A DNA stretch of 6,734 nt from CAYSYY01 sp964576115 [NCBI: uncultured Gemmatimonadota bacterium] (GTDB taxonomy: Bacteria > Blakebacterota > Blakebacteria > Blakebacterales), in assembly GCA_964576115.1 (NCBI GenBank), contig CAZNUA010000080.1:5021-11754 (forward strand). Reading direction: 5' to 3'. Position numbers and translations under genes: made by a program. The notes below the pieces were generated by a model. It worked only from the letters and a program-made list of their open reading frames with translations, was not told the DNA's origin and ran no database searches. Positions 1-6,600 of the stretch are shown piece after piece (the first letter of the stretch is position 1; each line of letters starts with the position of its first letter).

Positions 1-12
1 GAAGGACGGAGG

Positions 13-939
13 ATGATTCAGACTGAAAAACGTGTGGCCGCACCTGTCATTTCAGTGCTTGGAGGAACCAGACATGTCGGTATCCCCTATATCAGAGAGT
101 TCCTTGCCCATGGTCTGAAGGTGAAGATATTGGCGCGTTCACCCAAACGCGTTGCGGAGCGTTTCCCCAGGGCTGAGGTCTTTCAAGGAAGCATGATGAA
201 TGCGGATGATGTGAGGAAGGTGGTTGAGGGTGTGGACGGTGCCTTTCTTATCACGCCTATCGGTGGGAATGATAATGCGGACCTTGAAATCAGAGCGGCC
301 ACGGCTGCCATCACCGCGTCTCAGATTACCCGTTTGCCCCACCTTATATTCTGCTCTGTGATCCAATCCGACCAGATAACCGGCGTACCATTGCTGGATG
401 TGAAACTCTCGATCGAACGGCTGATCAGGGAAAGCGGCCTGCCGTGGTCGGCTCTTCGCACCGGGTGCTACATGGAGGACTGGCTGGAGTTCAAACCGTC
501 GCTGCTGAAAAAGGGAATCTACTTTTTCCCGATCCGGTCTGCGCACCAACTCAGTTTTACATCCCAACGGGATGTATCACGGGTCGCAGTTTCATTACTG
601 AGAATAAACAAGGTTCTCTATGGCCCCCTGGATGTCATCGAGCCGGTCACCCGCACCCTCGATGAGGTGGCCCGGCTTTTCGGTGAATATCTGGGGCGGA
701 AGGTCGTGCACGCCGGTGGTTCTTTGCTACCCATTTTGAAGGTGCTGCAGCCCGTGGTGTTTCGATGGCTCAAGCCCGTATTGGCCTCCAAGGTTCGCCT
801 GGCGACGTATCTCGACTCTCATGACTGGTGTGGAGACCCGTCACAGCTCGCCCGGGTTCTACCGGAATTTCAAGTGACCTCTCTGGATCAATACCTGGCA
901 CACAGGTATGAAAATCTCACGATCACGCAGGGCATGTGA
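13..939 (+). CDS. NmrA-like NAD(P)-binding SDR family protein
   Basis: This 308-residue cytoplasmic protein belongs to the atypical short-chain dehydrogenase/NmrA group, which binds NAD(P)(H) on a Rossmann fold and acts either as a reductase/epimerase or as a redox sensor. The first beta strand and dinucleotide loop are seen as ISVLGGTRHVG (residues 13-23), a variant of the usual GxxGxxG with His-Val before the last Gly. The basic ARSPKR stretch (41-46) after the second strand suggests NADPH preference. GVDGAFLITP (73-82) and the segment SGLPWSALRTGCYMEDW (141-157) match the family's usual GVDAVFLVTP and GLPYTILRPGFFMEN patterns, and Lys131 sits where the family has its conserved Lys. The length is normal for the family. 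The ATG has AAGGA six bases upstream (2-6), plus a GGAGG directly against it. The next gene, 70 bases downstream, may be cotranscribed. The substrate cannot be read from sequence. Family assignment is strong; the reaction is unknown. Confidence 0.9.
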   Translation: MIQTEKRVAAPVISVLGGTRHVGIPYIREFLAHGLKVKILARSPKRVAERFPRAEVFQGSMMNADDVRKVVEGVDGAFLITPIGGNDNADLEIRAATAAITASQITRLPHLIFCSVIQSDQITGVPLLDVKLSIERLIRESGLPWSALRTGCYMEDWLEFKPSLLKKGIYFFPIRSAHQLSFTSQRDVSRVAVSLLRINKVLYGPLDVIEPVTRTLDEVARLFGEYLGRKVVHAGGSLLPILKVLQPVVFRWLKPVLASKVRLATYLDSHDWCGDPSQLARVLPEFQVTSLDQYLAHRYENLTITQGM

Positions 940-1009
940 CAGCCCACCATGAATAAATACCCGACTCGGGGACTCTACCTCTGCCGATGCCTTCACAAAG
1001 GGTGTTGAT

Positions 1010-1576
1010 ATGGCAACGATATTCTCTCGCCTTTGTCACCTTGTCAGGGGCCTGAAGCTGCTAGCTGGTGCAGGTCTTCACCTGCTCCTGACGGGAGTTA
1101 TCATTGAGGGCATCACTTTTGGCCTGAATCAATGGATTTCCATCCCTCTCAACCTGACCGGAGGGGCGCAGGTGGTTCTATCAGTTCCCTTTATCACCAT
1201 ATGCCTGTCAGGCCTGATATGGTTCAATCGAACGCTGAACCTGCCCGGAGTCTTTCTGTCTCACAGGGCGCACGAGTTGATCACTCATGGCCCTTTCTCC
1301 TATGTGCGACATCCACTCTATGCAACGCTCATACTCACCATCCCACCCCTGGTGATCATCTGGTGTTCGGATCTTCTCTTCACCATTCCATGGTTTCTCA
1401 TAGTGATTGTCTCTCATCGTATCGTGCTCTATGAGGAGAGGGTCCTGCTTGAGATATTCGGTGAGGATTACGCAAGGTACATAAAGCATGTTCCAGCACT
1501 TATTCCCTTCGTGGGCACCGGTCGGCATTGTCAGCGAAGAAACAGAAATGCCTCCTCCACAAGCTCAAGAGCGTAG
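1010..1576 (+). CDS. Isoprenylcysteine carboxyl methyltransferase-like membrane methyltransferase
   Basis: This 188-residue integral membrane protein resembles the ICMT/phospholipid N-methyltransferase (PEMT/NnrU-like) families, which use SAM to methylate lipid or prenyl-linked substrates at the membrane. Hydrophobic helices are visible at about residues 18-36, 53-72, 103-119 and 122-140. The diagnostic C-terminal part is present: GPFSYVRHPLY (94-104), the Arg-His-Pro motif of the SAM site; the acidic pair E142-E143 followed by R144; and GEDYARYIKHVPALIP (151-166), the usual end of the domain. A polar tail of about 18 residues follows. The ATG has AAGGG seven bases upstream (998-1002). The gene follows the NmrA-like gene in the same direction with a 70-base gap, so cotranscription is plausible. 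Its base composition is less GC-rich than that of the genes right of 2330. Bacterial members have diverse or unknown substrates, so the methyl acceptor is not assigned. Family assignment is good. Confidence 0.85.
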   Translation: MATIFSRLCHLVRGLKLLAGAGLHLLLTGVIIEGITFGLNQWISIPLNLTGGAQVVLSVPFITICLSGLIWFNRTLNLPGVFLSHRAHELITHGPFSYVRHPLYATLILTIPPLVIIWCSDLLFTIPWFLIVIVSHRIVLYEERVLLEIFGEDYARYIKHVPALIPFVGTGRHCQRRNRNASSTSSRA

Positions 1577-1642
1577 AGGTAACTTTCTTCTGGTGTGTAA
1601 TTCCGATTGTTGGAGATAGCGGCGCTGTATGCCGTCTAAGGC

Positions 1643-1718
1643 TGGAGGCGGCACCCGGACTCGAACCGGGGAATAGAGGTTTTGCAGACCTCCGCCTTAG
1701 CCACTTGGCTATGCCGCC
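1643..1718 (-). tRNA. tRNA-Cys (anticodon GCA), CCA encoded
   Basis: Read on the minus strand this is a complete 76-base tRNA. The acceptor stem pairs GGCGGCA (1712-1718) with TGCCGCC (1647-1653), followed by discriminator U73, the cysteine identity base, and an encoded CCA (1643-1645). The D stem is GCC/GGC. The anticodon stem is GAGGT/ACCTC around the loop CTGCAAA, giving anticodon GCA. The variable loop is TATTC, and the T arm is CCCGG-TTCGAGT-CCGGG. All four stems are perfectly paired. It is transcribed leftward, divergently from the oxoamine synthase gene. Its 3' end faces the methyltransferase gene 66 bases away. No clear T-rich terminator follows it, and no convincing sigma70 promoter was recognised in the 80 bases upstream. 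Confidence 0.98.
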
Positions 1719-1823
1719 TCGCAAGAGGATGTGCTCTGGGCACCGACGTACAAGATGAGTTGAAGTATGGAAGGGGACAACACGAAAGCTCGAACGCTTC
1801 CGGCTGTGAGATCATAGTAGAAT

Positions 1824-1841
1824 TATTAGATATATCTAATA
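1824..1841. repeat. 18-base perfect palindrome
   Basis: TATTAGATATATCTAATA equals its own reverse complement over all 18 bases; the symmetry breaks at 1823/1842. A second perfect palindrome, TAATATATATTA (1843-1854), follows one base later, and ACATATATGT lies at 1881-1890. Such dyads can be binding sites for dimeric regulators, but AT-only palindromes also arise by chance in DNA this AT-rich. No T-tract or adjacent gene end suggests a terminator. Confidence 0.6.
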
Positions 1842-1997
1842 CTAATATATATTATAAAACAACAATTAGTTCTTATAAATACATATATGTTATTTATAGT
1901 GATTATAAATCATATTAGGTGTAATTATGTGTCCATAAGGCATTTTTATATTCTGACAAGGCACATGTGGTGAGCCCTAAATGACGTATAATCAAGT

Positions 1998-2106
1998 ATA
2001 TGGCGTATTAGATTGTTATATGGCTTTTATGAAATCTTAATAGAATTAATAAAGGTTATATAAAGATATGATAGTTTCATAAAGGGTTATCTAGTACTGA
2101 TATGGC
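1998..2106 (+). repeat. ATATGGC direct repeats, two spaced exactly 20 bases
   Basis: ATATGGC occurs at 1998-2004, 2018-2024 and 2100-2106. The first two are part of the longer identical octamer TATATGGC (1997-2004 and 2017-2024), with a start-to-start distance of 20 bases, close to two helical turns. They lie just downstream of the TATAAT at 1987-1992. This spacing is compatible with a tandem operator bound on one face of the helix, but no known regulator site is recognised. Confidence 0.4.
2049..2090 (+). repeat. Imperfect direct repeat ATAAAGG(G)TTAT
   Basis: ATAAAGGTTAT (2049-2059) and ATAAAGGGTTAT (2079-2090) are the same element apart from one extra G, with starts 30 bases apart, at the right edge of the AT-rich island. 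The repetition is seen directly. Function is unknown; chance is possible because the background is AT-rich, although the shared GG makes it slightly less trivial. Confidence 0.35.
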
Positions 2107-2121
2107 ACAACAAGCTCGGTC

Positions 2122-2133
2122 AATCCCGGGATT
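2122..2133. repeat. 12-base perfect palindrome AATCCCGGGATT
   Basis: The 12 bases are self-complementary and the symmetry ends at 2121/2134. The palindrome sits about 20 bases right of the AT-rich island, upstream of the oxoamine synthase gene. It could be an operator half-site pair; no regulator gene is present in the window to match it. Confidence 0.35.
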
Positions 2134-2316
2134 CACGGATCAGGGAACAGATTATCATCGGGGTGAGAGGGGCTGGAAGCATCGGACAGGTCTCTGTGAG
2201 ACATTCGTGAAGCCGGTGAAACGCCCCTATTGTGTTCTGAGACCGCCGACATTAATATGGTACCTTCCTTCATCTTTAGGAGGCCCACCCACCGTGTGAC
2301 ATCAGCCGGCCGCTTT

Positions 2317-2336
2317 CACCTGTCAGCGACAGGGTG
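2317..2336 (+). promoter_or_regulatory. Leader hairpin upstream of the oxoamine synthase ribosome site
   Basis: CCTGTC (2319-2324) and GACAGG (2328-2333) form a perfect six-pair stem with the loop AGC. It is extended by C2317-G2336 and A2318-U2335 around a bulged G2334. The stem's 3' arm contains the GTG at 2334-2336, the only standard in-frame start upstream of the conserved domain, so that codon would be buried in RNA. The hairpin ends 24 bases before AGGAGG (2361-2366). It may be a leader structural element or attenuator stem; no U-tract follows, so it is not a typical terminator. Confidence 0.45.
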
Positions 2337-2360
2337 TCGTGGAGGTGTACGGTCGCAGGC

Positions 2361-2378
2361 AGGAGGAACCCCGCCATC
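2361..2378 (+). promoter_or_regulatory. Strong ribosome binding site AGGAGG before an ATC start codon
   Basis: AGGAGG at 2361-2366 is a full anti-Shine-Dalgarno match. The nine bases after it (AACCCCGCC) lead to ATC at 2376-2378, in frame with the oxoamine synthase. No ATG, GTG or TTG lies within the usual window after this site in any frame. ATC also sits where I would place the initiator Met of related oxoamine synthases (their Met-Lys-Asp-Leu/Ile-Phe against Ile-Lys-Asp-Val-Phe here). The alternatives are initiation at GTG 2334, which lacks a ribosome site, or a base error in the read. Confidence 0.6.
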
Positions 2379-3584
2379 AAGGACGTCTTCCAAAAGAGTT
2401 ATGAGCCGGGCGGCCATTTCGGTCCTTTCCGGATGCAGGGAGATACCTATTTCTCCCAGCCGGTCCTCGAAGGACCCGCCGGCCCCCATGTGGTCTTCCG
2501 CGGCAAGGAAGTCCTCAACTGGTCGATCAACAGTTACCTGGGGCTGACCGGCAACCCCGAGATACTGGAAGCGGTCCAGAAGACTCTGGCCGAGTACAGC
2601 ACGGCTTCGCCGATGGGCTCGCGGATGCTGACCGGGAATACGCCGCAGCACATCGAGCTCGAGGAACGGTTCGCCGAGTTCATGGGCAAAGAAGCGGCGG
2701 TCGTCTTCAATTACGGCTACATGGGTGTACTCGGAACGGTAAGCGCGCTGGTTCACGAGGATGACATCGTTCTCTACGACCGCATCGCCCACGCCTGTAT
2801 TCACGACGCCGTGGTGATGTGCCGGGGCGAGCGCCGGGTCTTTCAGCACAACGACATGGAGCACCTCGAGGCGCGCCTGCAGAAGGCCCGTGACAACCAC
2901 GACGGCGGATTGCTTATCGCCGTCGAGGGCGTCTACGGCATGACCGGCGATATCGCGCCTCTGCCCCAGATGTGTGAACTGGCCGAGAAGTACGGCGCCC
3001 GGACCTTCGTGGACGACGCCCATGGCTTTGGTGTCATGGGCCCGACCGGTCAGGGAGCAGCCGAACACTTCGGCATGGCCGATAAGGTCGACCTGGCCTT
3101 CGGGACCTTCGCCAAGGCCTTCGCCGCCATCGGCGGAGTGGTGGCAGGCCCCAAGCAGGTCATCGATTACATCCGCTACAACGCCCGCACCAATGTCTTC
3201 GCCAAGAGCCTGCCGATGGTCTACGTCACCGCCGTCGGCAAGGCTCTGGAGATCATGACCCGCGATTCGAGCCTGCGCGACCGCATGTGGGAGGTCACCC
3301 ACCGCCTGCAGGGCGGTCTGCGCGAACTCGGCTTCGACCTGGGCAACACCGAATCTCCGGTCACTCCGGTCTACGTGCCGGCCGGCGACATCGAGGTCGG
3401 CATGGGGATGGTGAAGATCCTGCGCGAGGAGTTCGGGGTCTTCGTTTCCGGTGTCATGTACCCGGTCGTCCCGAAGGGGATCATCCTCTTCCGGCTCATC
3501 CCGACCGCGGCCCACACCGACGAGGATGTGGACCGGACCCTGCATGCCTTCGAGCAGATGGGCCAGCGGATGGGTGTGATCTGA
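2376..3584 (+). CDS. PLP-dependent alpha-oxoamine synthase (KBL/AONS/SPT-like)
   Basis: The protein is a cytoplasmic fold-type I PLP enzyme that condenses an amino acid with an acyl-CoA, with decarboxylation, to give an amino ketone. Counting from ATC it has 402 residues, normal for the family; from GTG at 2334 it would have 416. Visible landmarks are INSYLGLT (51-58), GSRMLTGN (81-88), His139 expected to stack on PLP, the VDDAHGFGVMG motif with Asp213 and His216 contacting the cofactor, the Schiff-base Lys247 in TFAKAFAAIGG, FAKSLP (275-280), and Arg373 in FRLIPTAAHT for the substrate carboxylate. All catalytic residues are present. The VMYPVVPKGIILFRLIPTAAHT region is close to glycine C-acetyltransferase-like and lipid-forming members. 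The amino acid (glycine, serine or cysteate) and acyl length cannot be decided, and no threonine dehydrogenase (usual KBL partner) or bio gene is adjacent. It is monocistronic here, convergent with the lipoprotein gene, and strongly GC-rich at third positions. The start codon is the uncertain part. Confidence 0.88.
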   Translation: MKDVFQKSYEPGGHFGPFRMQGDTYFSQPVLEGPAGPHVVFRGKEVLNWSINSYLGLTGNPEILEAVQKTLAEYSTASPMGSRMLTGNTPQHIELEERFAEFMGKEAAVVFNYGYMGVLGTVSALVHEDDIVLYDRIAHACIHDAVVMCRGERRVFQHNDMEHLEARLQKARDNHDGGLLIAVEGVYGMTGDIAPLPQMCELAEKYGARTFVDDAHGFGVMGPTGQGAAEHFGMADKVDLAFGTFAKAFAAIGGVVAGPKQVIDYIRYNARTNVFAKSLPMVYVTAVGKALEIMTRDSSLRDRMWEVTHRLQGGLRELGFDLGNTESPVTPVYVPAGDIEVGMGMVKILREEFGVFVSGVMYPVVPKGIILFRLIPTAAHTDEDVDRTLHAFEQMGQRMGVI

Positions 3585-3599
3585 CATAACTGAATCGTC

Positions 3600-3632
3600 G
3601 GAGCCCGGCTCCACGGATCCGCCCGTGGCGGG
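3600..3632. terminator. Possible bidirectional hairpin between convergent genes
   Basis: The 60-base gap between two facing stop codons contains GGAGC-CCG-GCTCC (3600-3612), then two mutually exclusive stems: CCACGG/CCGTGG (3611-3616 with 3623-3628) and CCGCC/GGCGG (3619-3623 with 3627-3631). All arms are perfect. No run of T follows on either strand, so this is not a classic intrinsic terminator. The position suggests transcription of both genes ends here. Confidence 0.4.
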
Positions 3633-3644
3633 TACCCGACAGGT

Positions 3645-6600
3645 TCAGCGAGTGATATGCAGGAGGGCGGACCGCTCGGTGCGCTCTCCTGTTGTTGTAT
3701 CGGTCAGGGTGATGGTGACCAGGTAGGTCCCTTCGCTCGATTCGTCGGGGAAGACCACCCGCTGCCATTCCACCGCCCGGGTGCTGATCCCTTCTCGTTC
3801 GAAACGCAGGGTCACCGTACCCTCGTCCTGACGCCGGCCGATCAGGCGTCCGAGAGCGTCCACGAAGTCGGCCAGTACGCTCTGCTCCCGATCGATGCCG
3901 GTGATGCTGTAGGCCAGCTCGTAGGTCACAGTGCCGTATTCGTCCCGGTTCAGACCGTAGACCTCGAAATAGAGATAGATCGGCAGCTTGCGCCGGATGT
4001 GCTGTCCCGCATAGGGGAAGACCGCCGCATCGCCCCGGGCAAACCAGGTATCCGTCGGCAGGGAGGCAGCCTCTTCGAGCGGCAGTACCTCCCGGGCCAG
4101 AACCAGGCTGGAGAGGCGGGGAGCGTCGACGAGGGACCGGGCCAGGGTATCGTGTCCGGCCCAGGCGGGCTCACCGGCGATATCGGGCAGCAGTTCGACG
4201 GCGATGTACCGGATGCGGCCGGCTCCGGTCGGAGCCGTCATGGTGGGGGTGATCCACGTATTCTGCGTGGGGGTGAAGAACGCTCCGGTGGGCAGGGCGA
4301 GGGTATCCTGTCTGACCCGATACCAGCCTTCATCGAGCAGGACGATCGTGGCCCGGTCGGTCGGCGCCCGGGGCTCGCGTCCGAGCGGGGCGGTCAGCAG
4401 GGGCAGGTTCACCACCCCCACGAACTCTTCCCGCTCGGCCCGGTTTTCGAAGCGGTACCAGGTGGTGGTCAGGGGATTCACGACGGGGGCACCGATGACC
4501 CGGTCGAGATCGGGGACCTCGTCGGCGTACTCGGCGTATTCCGACGCGCTGGAGACCAGACGATCCCCATACCTTTCGGCTGAATCATCCCAGATCGGCC
4601 AGAAGATCAGGTTTCCACTGGTGTAGCCGCCCCCGAAGGTGAAGATCTTCTCGCCGTAGGTCCACGTCTCGCTCGGAAAGGAAAAGCGCATTCGAGCAGC
4701 ACTCTCAGGATTGGGCATGTTTCTGAAGCCGCCGCCCATCCGGCTCTCGAGGTTGGAGAGCGAACTCGAGACCTGGTCGGGCTCGCCGTAGCGCAGGTAG
4801 ACCCGGCCGCGCACGGTGTCCCAGCCGCGCAGACCGAGTTCGGGGACGGCATAGTGCCAGCTGATCCAGGCCAGACGGCGGTACTGTTCGAGCAGTCGCT
4901 CGTTCACGGGGGTGGAGAAGAGGATGTCCTCGCTGCGCCAGTACCGGTTGGTGGCCGAGGTATCTAAGGCCGTCATGACCCCGGTGACCGGGGTGTCGAT
5001 CGTGATTCCGCCTTCGGCAGGCGCGATCGACCAGCGGGGATCGCGGGCGATGGCGACCTTCTCGACCGAGAGGGCGGTCAGGGCCGCTTCGTAGCTCTCC
5101 TGAGCCTCGGCCAGCCGGCTGAGACTCTGCAGGGCCAGCCCCCGGCCCAGGAATGCTTCGGGAGTGTGGGTGCCGTGCTCGATGAGGTAGTTCATGACCG
5201 GCAGGACCGCACTCCAGTCCTCGGTCCGGTAGGCGTTCAGAACCGCGTCGGCACCCATGTACCAGGTGGCGAGCAGGTTATCGGGATCGCAGGTCAGGGC
5301 CCGGTTGATGTATTCATGGGCTTCGGTCCGGAACTCGGCGGCGGTGGTGGCCTCCTCGCCGTGCGCGGTCTGGGCCCAGCTCGAACCGTGCCAGCCCAGG
5401 CCGTAGAGCAGGGTCAGGCGCATCTGGGCTTTGAGGGCGTAGGCGTCGGCGATCCCGGGCTGTTCCTCGAGTACCCTGTCGCAGGCCAGATCGCTGTACA
5501 GGCCGAAGGTGCGGTTGTAGAGGATCCGGGCCAGGGTCATGCGGTAGCGGGCGTCGCCGGGATCGAGCCGGATGGCCTGACGGGCGCGCTCTTCGGCCAG
5601 TTGACGGGAACCGGGTTCGCCCAGGGCCAGCAGAACGATGGCATCCAGGTGCCAGGCTTCGGGTTCGCGCAACAGCTCGCGGCGCAGCTGTTGGTCCAGT
5701 ATGGCATGGGCCTCTGTGAGTTGACCCGACGCCAGCAGATCCCTTATCCGGCCGAGGGTGCCGGTATAGAGCAGGGCGGCATCCTCGGGGGTGAGCCAGC
5801 TGCGGTTGCCGCCTCTCACTTCGGCCTCGGCACCCGCGGCTCCCAGACCGGCGATCTCGGCCTCGGTCAAGAGCAGGGTGGGATCGTAGACCGCCGTGTT
5901 CCGTTCGGCGAGCAGTTCTTCGACCTTGCGGCCGGGAGGGGGGGCGGTCTGGTCGGGATAGCCGGCCATGGGGACGTTCGTGGTGGGGGCGTCGAGGATC
6001 AGCGGCCGGGTTCCCCCCGAGGCGGGTCCGCACTCGGGCAGGGGGGCCAGGCCGGGGGCCACGCTCTCGCGCAGGAACTCCCCGGCTTGCCCGACCAGGT
6101 CGAGCAGGGCGGCCAGGGTGACGGGGTGCAGGTCGAGCCGCAGGCGCCAGGCCGCCGCGGCCCGCAGGCTGTCCGCGGATGAGGTGTTCCGAGCCAGATC
6201 GATCAGGACCTGTCTTTCGTGCCCAGTCAGGGCCTCGGGGCGACGGGTCCGGTGCACCAGGGGATCGACGACATAGCCGTAGGCGCTGCGCAGGAAGAAA
6301 GAGATGTGCCAGGAGGCGCCTGCCAGCAGGGGGTGGTCCAAAGCCGCCATGCGCACGCTCTCGACCGGATCGTAGAACCAGGTCAGATAGGGGGCATCCC
6401 GAAATGAACTCTCCTCGATCCGGGTAGGCGGACCGTACAGGATGAAGGCCTCCCGGCGATCGTCGGGCAGGTAGCAGCCGGGGAAGATGAGCTGGAAATC
6501 GGCGATCTCACGCCGGCCCTCGAAGAGTTCGAAGAATTCGTTGCGCGGCGTGCCGGGGGTGGGATCGCGTGCGGCCCAGAAGGCATCCAGGGCCGTGTCG

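Larger units (their letters stand above)
1811..2100. other. AT-rich intergenic island with dyad symmetries
   Basis: This non-coding stretch lies in the divergent gap between tRNA-Cys and the oxoamine synthase gene. By hand count about 70 of 290 bases are G or C (24%), and the core 1821-1910 has only 11 of 90. The genes to the right are strongly GC-rich. No convincing coding frame with a ribosome site is seen. It holds an 18-base perfect palindrome (1824-1841), further perfect palindromes at 1843-1854 and 1881-1890, the octamer TTATAAAT twice (1873-1880, 1903-1910), ATATGGC repeats and an ATAAAGG(G)TTAT pair. A perfect TATAAT occurs at 1987-1992 without a good -35 hexamer at 17 bases; CTGACA at 1953-1958 is too far away. 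Likely roles are a promoter/UP-element region, a nucleoid-protein or repressor binding region, or the scar of an insertion. The sequence does not choose between them. Confidence 0.7.
2107..2375 (+). other. Probable 5' leader of the oxoamine synthase gene, no gene called
   Basis: After 2100 the composition jumps back to balanced GC. A 65-codon open frame (2102-2299) has no ribosome site and its product resembles nothing I can name, so it is not called. Several foldable elements are visible: a perfect 12-base palindrome AATCCCGGGATT (2122-2133); an outer stem AGGGGC/GCCCCT (2168-2173 with 2223-2228) enclosing GTCTC-TGT-GAGAC (2190-2202); and a strong hairpin at 2317-2336. A first AGGAGG (2278-2283) is followed ten bases later by GTG directly abutting TGA (2294-2299), a start-stop pair. 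If transcription begins in the AT-rich island, the mRNA would have a long structured leader. It matches no riboswitch class I recognise. Confidence 0.4.

Noticed and set aside
960-970. CCCGA-C-TCGGG symmetry between the first two genes as a terminator
   Set aside because: The loop would be only one to three bases, there is no T-tract, and the next gene follows at once in the same direction.
1643-1718. tRNA-Cys as an attachment site of an integrated element
   Set aside because: No second copy of the tRNA 3' end and no integrase gene are found in the window; an element boundary outside the window cannot be tested.
1500-1758. Small frames on both strands over the tRNA, with translations such as GLEPGNRGFADLRLSHLAM
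   Set aside because: These are translations of the tRNA-Cys gene itself, a well-known annotation artefact.
1811-2100. CRISPR array or replication origin iterons in the AT-rich island
   Set aside because: Repeats are only 7-12 bases, two or three copies, with unequal spacing; no DnaA boxes or replication gene nearby.
2102-2299. 65-codon frame starting at the edge of the AT-rich island
   Set aside because: No ribosome site, no recognisable family, and the stretch contains paired stems that better fit leader RNA.
2316-3614. Minus-strand open frame of 432 codons opposite the oxoamine synthase
   Set aside because: It is the antisense shadow of a clear enzyme with intact catalytic motifs; GC-rich codons keep the opposite frame open. 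Its translation has no recognisable domain.
3657-4583. Plus-strand open frame of 308 codons opposite the lipoprotein gene
   Set aside because: Low-complexity Gly/Pro-rich translation lying wholly against a gene with recognisable domains; a composition artefact.
5166-6182. Plus-strand open frame of 338 codons, very Gly/Gln rich
   Set aside because: Antisense of the TPR-like region; the repetitive appearance comes from reverse-reading Ala/Leu/Arg-rich helices.
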